The notes beneath the pieces were generated by a model, which was not told where the DNA came from, searched no databases, and saw nothing but the letters and a program-made list of their open reading frames with translations. Shown piece by piece: positions 18,610 to 27,621 of a stretch of DNA of 64,000 bases. Source of the DNA: Candidatus Obscuribacterales bacterium (lineage in GTDB: Bacteria > Cyanobacteriota > Vampirovibrionia > Obscuribacterales > Obscuribacteraceae); the NCBI GenBank assembly GCA_019752635.1, contig JAIELX010000077.1, forward strand, positions 16,474 to 80,473, read 5' to 3'. The position numbers were made by a program, and so were the translations under genes. Each line of letters begins with the position of its first letter. Within the stretch, counting starts at the first letter, position 1.

Positions 18610-18639
18610 GGGGCGCAGGACAACGGTGTTCTGCGCCCC
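18610..18639 (+). terminator. Hairpin between TPM-like gene and small downstream gene
   Basis: GGGGCGCAG and CTGCGCCCC form a 9-bp GC stem with a 12-base loop, about 110 bases after the TPM-like gene and 33 bases before the next start. It may attenuate read-through into the small gene. Confidence 0.6.
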
Positions 18640-18672
18640 TATCAACCTTCTTTGAAAGAAAGGTCAATTCTC

Positions 18673-18903
18673 ATGAGCATCGAAAGTTACGATCCAACAG
18701 AATTCAGCTCCCCGGAAGAGGCAGCTCAAAACCAAGCCGCCATGGAACAAGAGTTCGGCAAGCCGCGCCAGGCACATCCCCGCGGAGAAGTCGGCAGCCG
18801 AGTCAACCAACTGCACTTCGAGCAGGAAGCGGCCATGCGCGATGAATTTGGCTGGCACGGAACGACTCGCGCGCAGCTGCGCCGAAAATGGGGGCTGGAT
18901 TGA
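18673..18903 (+). CDS. Small acidic/charged protein, unknown
   Basis: A 76-residue protein (MSIESYDPTEFSSPEEAAQN...) with GAAAGAAAGG upstream of its ATG. It is hydrophilic, rich in Glu/Gln/Arg, with a repeated idea EQEFGKPRQ / EQEAAMRDEFGW, and ends RRKWGLD. No membrane segment or Cys. Hairpins on both sides suggest its own transcript or a short tail transcript of the TPM-like operon. Family not recognised. Confidence 0.6.
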   Translation: MSIESYDPTEFSSPEEAAQNQAAMEQEFGKPRQAHPRGEVGSRVNQLHFEQEAAMRDEFGWHGTTRAQLRRKWGLD

Positions 18904-18950
18904 CGATGACAGCCGCTGATACGGCCTAGCGTTGATGCAGAGTAAGCAAC

Positions 18951-18983
18951 GAATCTCCGGTAGCCAATGCCTCCCGGAGATTC
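18951..18983 (+). terminator. Rho-independent-like terminator
   Basis: GAATCTCCGG and CCGGAGATTC form a perfect 10-bp stem with a 13-base loop, followed by TTGCTT, 47 bases after the small gene. Confidence 0.75.
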
Positions 18984-19336
18984 TTGCTTAACTTCGTACT
19001 ACTATATGTTATGGTTGTGAGAACACTGTCGGGCTCGCGTCGGCCAAATTACCGACATATCCGCTTACTGCCCGATACTATCTGAAAAAGATCAGCCGTT
19101 TTACGTAAGCAATCGCCAGTGGTTTGGTCTATCAACGCTTACAAAGCCTGATACACTGAAGATGTGTCTTAAAGAAGTTGCCCTACGTTGCCCGGGTGCC
19201 TCCGCAAGATAATTGGGCAATACTGCGACTCTTTTGACTTGGCATTTAATTAAAAATCGGCTGTAGCGCAGGCACTTCACAAATTAGTGCCATGCCAGGT
19301 TGCAACCGGAACCAAGTTGGAGAGGATTTCTCACCT
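18984..19336. other. Intergenic region, no gene seen
   Basis: AT-rich stretch holding the promoter region of the next plus-strand gene; a TTGACTTGGCATTTAATTAAA stretch near 19234 is suggestive of promoter elements but the spacing is not ideal. Confidence 0.35.
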
Positions 19337-20194
19337 ATGCATTTTGCGTCGCAAGAATCAGAAAACACCCCACCGGGACCCGTTAGAGAAGGTAAGCGAT
19401 TGACTTTAGAGCAACTCATCAATGAGGTTGCACTTGAAGATTCTGCAGAAACTGCAGAGCCACAGCAAACCGTTGCAACCAGGGTAGAGCCGCTGCAGCC
19501 GCAGCCTCAAAGAAAACCGGCACCCGAGAATTCGAATCAACCAACCGAAGCATTCGTCCCTTTGCGCTCAAAACTGCAACTGCCGCGCTCTTCCCTGGGA
19601 TACCAGGCACCTTCAAACCGAGAGCCTAAGAGACTCTTCAACAGCTCGTTAAATTTCAAAGGCACCATCGGGGCATCGAAACCAGTGGATCAGATCACGA
19701 ACATAGAACCTGCAACCGTCCCTTCGAGCGAGCCAATCCAGCAGCAGCCAATTGAAGAAGCCGCGGAAATCGCGCTCAATCCGCAAGAACTTCTCGAAAG
19801 CATGCTGGAATCTCCTCATGAGGATAACGTCTTCGAAAACTTGAAACGTTTTCTCAGCGAGTTCGCCCACAGACCTCTGATTGAAAGTGAATCAGGGGTA
19901 GTGGCATTCGTCGCCAGAGAAGAAACGGACAGGCATATCCGAGTCTTTGTAGGCAGTATGCAAGATTTTTGCCTCATGAGTGGCGATGGAGACTCGATTG
20001 AAGGACAGCTAACTATCGACGAAGTTTTCGAGTACGATGAAGAAGAGAACCAACCGCTGATGATCATTCGCAAGACGTCGCAGCAGTTGGCGCCCAGCAT
20101 TGCAGGACGAAAGACATTCCTGGTGCTGGAGTTTAAGGGATTTGAGAACGGACCGGGTGCCGCAACCCATACTGTCAAGAAGGAATGGCACTAG
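19337..20194 (+). CDS. Hypothetical protein with disordered N-terminus and acidic C-terminal domain
   Basis: The ATG at this start has GAGAGG 12 bases upstream; an upstream ATG in frame (19292) has weaker context. The 285-residue product has a long Gln/Pro/Ser-rich, probably disordered region (about 1-155) and a folded C-terminal part (about 165-285) with alternating hydrophobic strands (GVVAFVAREETDRHIRVFVG, FLVLEFKGFENG) and an acidic loop (FEYDEEENQP). No signal peptide or membrane helix. Family not recognised. Confidence 0.65.
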   Translation: MHFASQESENTPPGPVREGKRLTLEQLINEVALEDSAETAEPQQTVATRVEPLQPQPQRKPAPENSNQPTEAFVPLRSKLQLPRSSLGYQAPSNREPKRLFNSSLNFKGTIGASKPVDQITNIEPATVPSSEPIQQQPIEEAAEIALNPQELLESMLESPHEDNVFENLKRFLSEFAHRPLIESESGVVAFVAREETDRHIRVFVGSMQDFCLMSGDGDSIEGQLTIDEVFEYDEEENQPLMIIRKTSQQLAPSIAGRKTFLVLEFKGFENGPGAATHTVKKEWH

Positions 20195-20354
20195 CCATCT
20201 ACGCCGATATCTAGTAGACGACTGGAAAGCAAATGGAGCGAGCGAAGTCGGATTGGTGTCCGTCTTCATTCTCGCTCCATTACAGGTCGAAGCACAGCTC
20301 GAGCGGCGGTTTTCCGCCGCAAAGAGCGGAGCGAGGCTATCTTCGCGCGGAGGT

Positions 20355-20382
20355 AACGAGGCTTGCCGAGGAACCGGAGCGC
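20355..20382 (+). repeat. Short GC-rich intergenic repeat
   Basis: GAGGCTTGCCGAGGAACCGGAGCGC here closely matches GAGGCTTGCCGACGAGCCGGAGCGC at about 37927-37951. It lies at the 3' side of the RNA ligase gene, next to further GC-rich inverted segments. Confidence 0.5.
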
Positions 20383-20413
20383 ACAGCAGCGGATCGCCTG
20401 TCGCTACGGACTC

Positions 20414-21628
20414 TTACGAGGCCCGTTGCTCGAGGTGCGCCACAAACGAGCGGCACACCTGGCGGTAGCTGTCGGTTCGCTCCTCCGCGGGCACCAGCTC
20501 GTAGAGGAACTGCCAGCGGGTCTTCTTCGGTCCGCTCACAGCCCCCACCTGCAGCACCTTATCGCGATACCGGTGGAACTCTGCCAGCACCTCCGGCGGC
20601 AGGTCGCTCATGCGAGTCTCCGCGGTGCCGTCCATCACGCGACGCATCGCGTAGGTGTAGCTCAGCTTGCCGCGAATCATCTCGCCGACATAGCGCGTGA
20701 ACTTGAACTTGACGCGCCTGCCGCTCGCGAAGCGGACGACGAAACCTTCCTTGTTGATGATGCTCAAATCCGCCATTAACGCGGTGAGGTCGGCGATCGA
20801 ATTGCCTTCCCAGCGCTGCGTAACGGGAATTTCGAGCCGCTGCCCCAGGTCCGCGAGCTGGTCGTAATCCAGGTCCTGATAGGTGCGCCGACTGAAAGCG
20901 CCGATGAGCACGAACTTGGCGGCGCCGGCGTAATCGGTGTGCACCTTGGTATTCGGGTGAATCACCTCGCACAGAACAGTCAACCCCTTCGGCATCCGCT
21001 TGAGCCAGCGCGCCTTGTAAGGCTGCAGCATCTCGTTGCCCAACTTTGACGTCGGGCTGGAGAAGTAACCACGGGTGGTGAGGTGTAAATCACCTTCATA
21101 CTCGAAGATGATGCCCAGATGCCCGTCTTCCTTGACGGTTGCGACAAACGGCTCATCCGGCAGATCGCGGGTTTCGTCGTTCTCACCATCGTTGAAGAAC
21201 TTCGGAAACGGCAGTGCGACGAGCCGACCCGTAAGGCGGTCGAACACGATACCGCGGCACAACCGCATCGGAGCCGTCCACCCGTTGTGGTGGTGGTGCA
21301 GCGTCACGTGTGCGGTGTTGGTGTAGTTCAACCCGAGCAACGGCAGCGTCGGGTGAAAGTTAGCATGAATCAGACTCCGCGCAAGCGGCATCCCGGTGTC
21401 CTGCCTGTAATCCAGACTCCGCGCGAAGACGCCTTGATTGGCGTCCTCACGAACCCAGTTACGAAAGGCGTCGTTGTCCGTGACGCCATCTGCTGCCAGT
21501 CGCTTCACCAGCGAACGAAGGAGCCCCACGGCTTCTCGAGTTTGCAAATTTGTTCTCCATTCCGCCGCAGCCGGCGGGCTCAATTGAGCAAGATGAGTAA
21601 TCGGCAAACACCAATGCGCGGAAGCCAC
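20414..21628 (-). CDS. T4 Rnl1-like RNA ligase
   Basis: A 404-residue nucleotidyltransferase-fold ligase. Motif I is KEDGH with the AMP-accepting lysine at about 166; CRGIVFDRLTGRLVALPFPKFFN precedes it, as in T4 RNA ligase 1-type proteins; NKEGFVVRF is motif IV and RRVKFKF motif V (both lysines present). Such enzymes adenylate and join 5'-phosphate and 3'-hydroxyl RNA ends, usually repairing cleaved tRNA. A polynucleotide kinase/phosphatase is not seen beside it. The GTG start has no clear ribosome site; a TTG 27 codons inside, preceded by GGAGA, may be the true start. Very high third-position GC, like the Ter island. Confidence 0.88.
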   Translation of the reverse strand: MASAHWCLPITHLAQLSPPAAAEWRTNLQTREAVGLLRSLVKRLAADGVTDNDAFRNWVREDANQGVFARSLDYRQDTGMPLARSLIHANFHPTLPLLGLNYTNTAHVTLHHHHNGWTAPMRLCRGIVFDRLTGRLVALPFPKFFNDGENDETRDLPDEPFVATVKEDGHLGIIFEYEGDLHLTTRGYFSSPTSKLGNEMLQPYKARWLKRMPKGLTVLCEVIHPNTKVHTDYAGAAKFVLIGAFSRRTYQDLDYDQLADLGQRLEIPVTQRWEGNSIADLTALMADLSIINKEGFVVRFASGRRVKFKFTRYVGEMIRGKLSYTYAMRRVMDGTAETRMSDLPPEVLAEFHRYRDKVLQVGAVSGPKKTRWQFLYELVPAEERTDSYRQVCRSFVAHLEQRAS

Positions 21629-21791
21629 GCTAGACCGCTCATTGGTGTTGCCGGACGAGAACTACTCAAAAGCGCTGTTCACGACGACTCAGTCGAAACT
21701 ACCGTCGCCAGGTCGAAGCGGTCCAGACCGTCGATGACCATCGCCGCCGACGAGTGATCGGCTACAGGACGAGAACGACAGTCAGAGACGA

Positions 21792-22463
21792 CTAGTCGAG
21801 GTCGAAACCGTCGAAGCCGCCACCATCGAACAGGTCACCGACGTCGGGAACGTCGATGCCGTCTCCCCCGAACAGCTGTCCGAGTCCGACGATCAAGCTC
21901 GCCACCAGGTACAGCGCACACACCACAGGAGCGAACAAGATGATCACGAAGTTGGTGAGCACCGGATGCCGACGCTTCCGGCCGCGCCCGCGGCGAGTGC
22001 GCCGCTCGCGGTGCCAGCTCACCATCCACAGTGTCAGTACCGAGGAGAGCACCCAGATTGCGGGCACCCAGAACATCCAGCCCAGCCCCCTCCAGACGCC
22101 GAAGATATTGCGGCAGCGCCGTTCCCTGGTTAGGTCGTCCGCGTTGCCGTAACTACCGTCGGGTCCAGCCGACCGCACGATCAGGACTGCTTCGAAGTAG
22201 TCTTGCGACATCTCTACGCGCAGATAGTTGCCCCACGGGTCGGCTTCCGTCAGCCCTTCGTGCTTGATGAACGCGCCGCGATCCTCCGGCTGCAACTTGT
22301 TGGCCCACTTCTGGACCAGCTCGTCGGCAACCTTCAGCTTGCGGTTGGTTTCCTCAACCTCTTGCGGGGTCGGTCCCGCGAACGGATTCAACTTGTTGAC
22401 GTAACCGCACCCGCTGGCGAAAAGCACCAGCGCAAGCGCCGCGACAGAAAACAAACGCGTCAT
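21792..22463 (-). CDS. Probable lipoprotein with two internal membrane helices
   Basis: A 223-residue protein with a lipoprotein signal (MTRLFSVAALALVLFASGC, lipobox ASGC), a charged domain (about 30-120: EEVEETNRKLKVADELVQKW, then GPDGSYGNADDLT), a membrane helix (about 126-150), a very basic loop (HRERRTRRGRGRKRRHP), a second helix (about 170-198) and an acidic glycine-rich tail (GIDVPDVGDLFDGGGFDGFD). The first half would be periplasmic. Upstream of the RNA ligase on the same strand but 163 bases away. Family not recognised. Confidence 0.7.
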   Translation of the reverse strand: MTRLFSVAALALVLFASGCGYVNKLNPFAGPTPQEVEETNRKLKVADELVQKWANKLQPEDRGAFIKHEGLTEADPWGNYLRVEMSQDYFEAVLIVRSAGPDGSYGNADDLTRERRCRNIFGVWRGLGWMFWVPAIWVLSSVLTLWMVSWHRERRTRRGRGRKRRHPVLTNFVIILFAPVVCALYLVASLIVGLGQLFGGDGIDVPDVGDLFDGGGFDGFDLD

Positions 22464-23060
22464 TCAGTAACTCCTGAAATTTGAGGTAAGGAAAAGCACA
22501 TGGCGCGAGCCATCGGCGCAATGTGCTAAGAGGACTTGCGCGAAACTTACGCACGCGACTTTTGGCCGGTTTTGTGCACTATCACTTCCCGACCGAGTCA
22601 GCGCTGACACCGGGAGCGATTCTCCAGCCCTTGCTCGCTAAGCAAAGTGAGGGTCTGCGAAGCCCGGGCGCCTGTTTGTTCAAACGGCCAGCCCTAATGG
22701 GGTCCGGGACCTCCAATGCCGCAAAGACAATTGCCGCACAGCTCTTCGCAGTGGGTAGCAAGCCTTAAAGGGCTGATACAAAGTCGTCGAGAAGAGATAC
22801 CGAACGGAAAGGAAAACGGAAAGGACACATCGAGTATAAGAAGCTCAAAGAGGCGGATTCGCTGTATGTATCACAGCTTTGATTGGACGTAGCTAATAGT
22901 TAGCGCAAGCAACTGAGCGTATCGCGATCGATAATCGTCGAAATCAATCCTATTTCATTCTATAGTAGAAAAGCGAAGATGAGAGGGAGACCATGGAGCA
23001 AAGCCACGATCCCCCAGAACTCAGGCTAATAACTCGTAACTATTGGCCAATCAGCCTGAA
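22464..23060. other. Intergenic region, no gene seen
   Basis: About 600 bases between two minus-strand genes. It contains A/G-rich stretches near 22795-22835 but no credible frame, RNA gene or strong hairpin. Confidence 0.45.
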
Positions 23061-23714
23061 TCAGGCCGGCTGTTCGAGAATCCAGTCGATAGCTTCGACC
23101 ACTGACGGGAACACCAAAGTGCCGTCGGGCAAGAGTTTGCGCTCATTCTCCGAATCATGGCCAGTGAGCACGAAAATCCCGACGGCACCAGCATTGATAC
23201 CACACTCAATGTCAGTGACACGATCGCCGATCATGTAGGACTTGCGCGGGTCAACATTCATCTCGGCCGCAGCCTCCAGAAGCATTGCAGGCTGAGGCTT
23301 CCGACACTTGCACTTTGCCTTCGTCAGGTGCGGGCAGAACTTAATCACATCCGGCTGTGCCTTTGGACCGAGCTGTTTTTTCATCTCGGCATGAATTGCA
23401 GCCAGCGCCTCCCGAGTGAGCGGATGGCTCGGCCATGCGATCTTGCCGTCGATGTCTTCCCCGAGTCCGCCCTGATTCGTAATGACGCCGTACTTCTTTC
23501 CGGCGGCCTTGAGCTTCTCGAACGCCTCCTTCACGCCGCGAAGCAATCGGAAGTTCGCCGGCCCGTCAACGTTAATGCCCTCGTTCATGACGCCGTCACG
23601 GTCGCTGAACACGCCTCCGCAAAGCTCGACCGCTGCATCAGCAGTGCTCAAGCCCTCAATCTGTGAAAGGTCCTTGGTGAGTTCAATCCCACACCCCTCG
23701 TCTGCACTTTTCAT
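23061..23714 (-). CDS. HAD-family phosphatase, D-glycero-heptose bisphosphate phosphatase (GmhB)-like
   Basis: A 217-residue protein starting at the ATG with GGAGACGAGAA just upstream. HAD motif I is FSDRDGVMNEG (DxD), motif II around YGVITNQGG, a GmhB-type zinc loop (KFCPHLTKAKCKCRKPQP; Cys-His-Cys-Cys) and motif III/IV YMIGDRVTDIECGINAG. This is the signature of histidinol-phosphatase/GmhB proteins that remove the 7-phosphate of heptose-1,7-bisphosphate for LPS core or S-layer glycans. It stands alone, so the exact substrate is open. Confidence 0.85.
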   Translation of the reverse strand: MKSADEGCGIELTKDLSQIEGLSTADAAVELCGGVFSDRDGVMNEGINVDGPANFRLLRGVKEAFEKLKAAGKKYGVITNQGGLGEDIDGKIAWPSHPLTREALAAIHAEMKKQLGPKAQPDVIKFCPHLTKAKCKCRKPQPAMLLEAAAEMNVDPRKSYMIGDRVTDIECGINAGAVGIFVLTGHDSENERKLLPDGTLVFPSVVEAIDWILEQPA

Positions 23715-24433
23715 TTCTCGTCTCCACAGGATTTTTAGAGTTGCAATCGAGCAAAACCATTGCAACAAGAAGGGGAAAGAGCGCGGCTCCGTGCACAATC
23801 CTCTTCAGTACGGCTCGCCACGACAGTGCGAATCAGCCACCGGTGCCCACCTGCAACCCCAATCGATTCGGGATTTGACAACGCAGTTCTGGTCCGGTGC
23901 TGATAGCTGGTAGTTTTGCCTGGAAACAAATGGTTTTGGATACGCGACTAGTCTCCCCCATCGCTCGGGGCTTTTTCCCGAGTTGCCAGCTTCAGCCTCT
24001 GATTAACCCTCGTCAATCCAACGGGTCCGGAAGCAGTCAGCGACGAGCTTCCACTCGCAAATACTCGGCCCGGCCTTTCTTTGCGGTGACGTATAAACAG
24101 ATTGTTCGACCTCCACTTGGGCATTCCCGGGGAGAATCCAAGTGCTTTTGATGTCGCGGAGTTTGCACAGGCAAGCCATGCCGCTGTCAAGACATACACT
24201 CAACCTGTGACAAGCTCTGCTAGCCGTATTTGCATAAAACGTACGCCATATAGGGCGGGCGCAGAGTCCATACCGCTGCAGAAGCGTGCAGAGACAATTC
24301 AGGGAATGCCGCAAGGGTCACTGCGTGTTGAGACCGGCGCAACAAGTAAGGTAGTTTGCAAGCCTAATCTTTTCTCTTCCGACGGGAACCTTACTGCAAC
24401 CCACCGAAAACCTTCGAATATCGGAGCCTTTAT
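23715..24433. other. Intergenic region between divergent genes, no convincing gene
   Basis: Holds the promoters of the GmhB-like gene (minus) and the SDR-isomerase fusion (plus). CTCGGG and CCCGAG near 23964-23982 flank a CTTTTT loop. Frames here lack ribosome sites; one plus frame ending at the fusion start has low protein-like character. Confidence 0.4.
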
Positions 24434-26233
24434 ATGACTCTCAAGAACAAAGTTCTGTTCATTACTGGTGCTTCCCGTGGCATCGGGCTGGCGATCGCAT
24501 TGAAAGCGGCTCGCGACGGTGCTCGCGTCGTGATCGCAGCGAAGACCGCTACGGCCAACGACAAACTACCAGGCACCATTTTCACCGCCGCTGAAGAAAT
24601 CAAAGCGGCAGGGGGCGAAGCTCTGGCAGTGCAGTGCGACGTGCGCGACGAAGAGCAAATCAAAGCGGCAATTGCCAAAGCCGTGGAAACTTTCGGCGGG
24701 ATCGATATCGTCGTCAACAACGCCGGCGCGATCCAGCTCACCGGCACCGAACACACCGAGATGAAGCGCTTCGACTTGATGCAGGCGGTCAACGCTCGCG
24801 CCGTCTACATGACGGTGAAGCATGCCCTGCCCTACCTCAAGAAGAGCGCCAACGCTCACGTCTTGAACCTCTCACCGCCGCTCAACCTCGATCCCGACTG
24901 GCTGGCACCGCATCTGGCATACACGCTGTCCAAGTACGGAATGAGCCTCTGTACGATGGGCATGGCGGCTGAGTTCAAGAAAGCCCGCATCGCGGTGAAT
25001 TCGCTCTGGCCCGAAACTGCAATCGACACGTCTGCCATCCGCAATTTGCTCGGTGGTCAGGAGTCGGTGCAGGCATCGCGCAAACCCGAGATCGTCGCCG
25101 ATGCGGCCTACTGGATCTTCAACCAGCCGTCGGATACCTGCACCGGCAATTTCTTCATCGACTCCGCGGTATTGACCGCAGCCGGTGAAACGGATTTGAC
25201 CAAGTATGCAATCGATCCGACTGCCACGCTGCTGCCCGACTTCTTCCTCGGCAAGCCACCCAAGAGCCTGCCTGCGGTCAGAGCAACTACGCCGACAACC
25301 GACCAGACGCCGGGCGGTTCGTCCGCTAGCACCAGTGCAGTCACGGCTGTCGTCACGCCTGCGGGCGGTTCGTCCACGGCTGCCGCAACCGATGCAATCA
25401 CCCCCGTGGCAGTCCCGACGACGACACCAACAGTAGTGTCGACACCGGCATACACGGCATTCAAGCTGGACGTCAGCAATCACGTTGCGACGTTGGTCTT
25501 TACCAACGCCAAACGCTCCAACGCCATGGGACCGGCTTTCTGGGCGGAGTTCCCGAAAGCGATCAAGCAACTGAGCAGCGGCGGTGACACACGGGCGCTG
25601 GTAATCTACGGCGAAGGCGACCACTTCTCCGCCGGCATCGACCTGTCCATGTTCGGCGGGATCGCCCGACTAGATCTCACTTCGGCCGAAACCAGAGCGA
25701 AGCTTCTGCAAATCATCACCGATATGCAGGATGCTTTCACTGCCGTCGAGCGAGCGCCATTTCCCGTCATCGCCGCCATCCATGGTGCCTGCCTAGGAGC
25801 CGCTCTCGACCTTGCCGCAGCTTGCGATGTTCGCTATGCCAACAGCACGGCAACGTTCGCAATCGAAGAAATCAACCTCGGCATCATGCCGGACCTCGGC
25901 AGCTTGCAGCGCCTCCCGCTGGTAATGCCCGCGGGTCTGGTGCGTGAGATGGCATTCACTGGAATGCGCATTGACGGACAGCGCGCCCACTCCGTCGGTC
26001 TGGTGACAGCGATCCACACGCTCAAGGACGACCTGGTCAAGGCTGCACTGCAGACCGCTCAGGTCATCGCAGACAAGTCACAGAAGGCGGTTGCCTCCAG
26101 CAAGAAGTCTCTGAACTATGGTCTCGACCATGGTGTCGAGGAAGCGCTGCGTCTGACGGCCAACCTGCAGGTCGAAGTGATTGACCCTGCTGAAATCATG
26201 GGCGCGATGGCAAAGCGGAAGCCCGCCAAGTAA
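24434..26233 (+). CDS. Fusion: HSDL2-like short-chain dehydrogenase + dienoyl-CoA isomerase-type crotonase
   Basis: A 599-residue protein with GGAG nine bases before ATG. Residues 1-285: SDR resembling HSDL2 (TGASRGIG at 11-18, NNAGA, active site YTLSK, PETAID). About 285-345: Thr/Ala/Pro linker. About 345-599: crotonase domain with oxyanion-hole blocks FSAGIDLSMF and GACLGAALDLAAACDVRYA; IEEINLGIMPDLGSLQRLP keeps the Glu and Asp of delta3,5-delta2,4-dienoyl-CoA isomerase (ECH1). One chain could oxidise/reduce an acyl-CoA and move its double bonds. The fusion is unbroken in frame. With the DECR-like SDR it suggests degradation of unsaturated fatty acids. Confidence 0.88.
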   Translation: MTLKNKVLFITGASRGIGLAIALKAARDGARVVIAAKTATANDKLPGTIFTAAEEIKAAGGEALAVQCDVRDEEQIKAAIAKAVETFGGIDIVVNNAGAIQLTGTEHTEMKRFDLMQAVNARAVYMTVKHALPYLKKSANAHVLNLSPPLNLDPDWLAPHLAYTLSKYGMSLCTMGMAAEFKKARIAVNSLWPETAIDTSAIRNLLGGQESVQASRKPEIVADAAYWIFNQPSDTCTGNFFIDSAVLTAAGETDLTKYAIDPTATLLPDFFLGKPPKSLPAVRATTPTTDQTPGGSSASTSAVTAVVTPAGGSSTAAATDAITPVAVPTTTPTVVSTPAYTAFKLDVSNHVATLVFTNAKRSNAMGPAFWAEFPKAIKQLSSGGDTRALVIYGEGDHFSAGIDLSMFGGIARLDLTSAETRAKLLQIITDMQDAFTAVERAPFPVIAAIHGACLGAALDLAAACDVRYANSTATFAIEEINLGIMPDLGSLQRLPLVMPAGLVREMAFTGMRIDGQRAHSVGLVTAIHTLKDDLVKAALQTAQVIADKSQKAVASSKKSLNYGLDHGVEEALRLTANLQVEVIDPAEIMGAMAKRKPAK

Positions 26234-26368
26234 CGCCACAACGATGAACCCGACATTGCGGTCCTGCCGCAGTGTCGGGAGCTCGTCGCCGCATTCTCCT
26301 GAGTAACATCGTCCGGCGGCTGCATTGACTGCCTGTAAACTGCTGACGCCCAACTTACGGAAAAAGAA

Positions 26369-27079
26369 ATGGCAAACAAACATCACGTTCCCCTGGATCG
26401 TCGCCACATCGTCGCGATGGGTGGCGGTTTTACCAATCCTCTGGTTTTGGACTATGTGCTGACGCTGAGCGGCAAGCCAAACCCGAAGCTGTTGTTCATC
26501 AACACGGCGACTGGTGATTCGGCCGATTCGCTTTTGCGCAATTACACTAAGGTGGCAGCGCTCAAGTGCACCCCCGCTCACCTTGCGCTTTTCGCGCGGA
26601 CTCCGCCGGATCTCGAGGCGCTCATTTTCAGCCAGGACGTCATCTTCGTCGGTGGCGGAAACACCAAGAGCATGTTGGCTGTATGGCGCGAATACGGGCT
26701 TGACCACATTCTTAAGGAAGCCTGGAAGCGCGGCATTGTACTTTCGGGATCCAGTGCCGGCGGAATTTGCTGGTTCGAGAGCTGCTGCACGGATTCGTTC
26801 GCGGAAGCGTATACGGCGCTGCCGGCCCTGGGTTTCCTGAAGGGAAGCTGCTGTCCGCACTACGATGGTGAACCGGGCCGTCCCGAGACGTTCCACGGAC
26901 TGATCGAAGCCGGGCTGCTTGGTGACGGATACGCCGTTGACGAAGGTGTCGGACTGCATTTCGTCAATCGCAAACTGGTCGAGGTTGTGACCGCCAAAGC
27001 TGGCTCGACGGCATATCGGGTCAAGCGCAAAGGCAGCAAGATCCTCGACAAGCCTTATTCGGCCAAGCTTCTGTCTTAG
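26369..27079 (+). CDS. pepE: Peptidase E-type (S51 family) serine peptidase
   Basis: A 236-residue protein with the S51 fold markers: AMGGGFTNP near the N-terminus, FVGGGNTKSMLAVW, nucleophile Ser in SGSSAGGICWFE, and SCCPHYDGEP. Family members are cytoplasmic alpha-aspartyl dipeptidases or cyanophycinase-like enzymes. GGAAAAAG precedes the ATG. It follows the fusion gene by 135 bases on the same strand and ends in a very strong terminator. Substrate (Asp-X dipeptides or another) is inferred by family only. Confidence 0.85.
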   Translation: MANKHHVPLDRRHIVAMGGGFTNPLVLDYVLTLSGKPNPKLLFINTATGDSADSLLRNYTKVAALKCTPAHLALFARTPPDLEALIFSQDVIFVGGGNTKSMLAVWREYGLDHILKEAWKRGIVLSGSSAGGICWFESCCTDSFAEAYTALPALGFLKGSCCPHYDGEPGRPETFHGLIEAGLLGDGYAVDEGVGLHFVNRKLVEVVTAKAGSTAYRVKRKGSKILDKPYSAKLLS

Positions 27080-27117
27080 GCAGCTTCGTTCGCGATGATA
27101 CGCCAGCTTCGAGGAGC

Positions 27118-27162
27118 AAAAGCCGTGCGGGCCGGAATCATATTTCCGGCCGCACGGCTTTT
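27118..27162 (+). terminator. Rho-independent terminator of the pepE gene
   Basis: AAAAGCCGTGCGGgCCGGAA and TTCCGGCCGCACGGCTTTT form a stem of about 19 bp with one bulged G, short loop TCATAT and flanking A and T runs: a bidirectional terminator. Confidence 0.92.
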
Positions 27163-27477
27163 GTATTTGTTCCGATCGCAGAGTAACTCCGCACTGCAAA
27201 CCTACCGTCGCAATGTCTTGAAATTTGCACAGGCATTACACTATCTCATATAGTGATAAGCCCCACAAGTAAGGCGTTCGAGGAGCACCATTTGCGGTGT
27301 CGTGAAAATGTCAAAGTTGTCTGCATGTTCGGAATTTTCTGCCGATGGTTTAGCTTCGCGGAGCGCGTAGCTTCGGGACTTAGCGAGGAAGGCAAAAACC
27401 GAGCCGCAGCAAGCATTTGCGGCATCAACGCTCATTCCTCAATTTTCGGGCGAGATCTCCTTCAACCAGTGCATTTA
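27163..27477. other. Intergenic region before the palindrome; possible small RNA
   Basis: No credible gene. It contains TTCGAGGAGCACCA at about 27279, repeated at about 28573 beyond the AbiEi-like gene. Because the region ends in a palindrome followed by T's, a small transcript ending there is possible. Confidence 0.3.
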
Positions 27478-27513
27478 TCAATGCAAGATTTTCCCGGGAA
27501 AATCTTGCATTGA
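27478..27513. repeat. 36-bp perfect palindrome followed by T-run
   Basis: TCAATGCAAGATTTTCCC is followed at once by its exact reverse complement, so the 36 bases are fully self-complementary with no spacer; CATTTTTTCG follows. It is 109 bases upstream of the AbiEi-like gene. It may be a terminator for an unseen transcript or a protein-binding site. Confidence 0.85.
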
Positions 27514-27621
27514 CATTTTTTCGCTCTAGGGGGAGCGGGCCCCAGATTTAATCTTTTGCGTTGAACCCTTGGCGGCCATTTTCCGTATACACAGTAGTGA
27601 ACAACATTCGGAGGTTTGACT

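Noticed and set aside
18229..18903. 224-residue Ala/Val-rich frame across the Ser/Gly/Cys tail
   Set aside because: Its first 148 codons are a frame-shadow of the AGC-repeat tract; only the last 76 codons, with their own ATG and ribosome site, look real.
26078..27199. Minus-strand 373-residue frame opposite the pepE gene
   Set aside because: It is the shadow of a well-supported plus-strand peptidase and its sequence has no domain or membrane logic; caused by the high-GC codon pattern.
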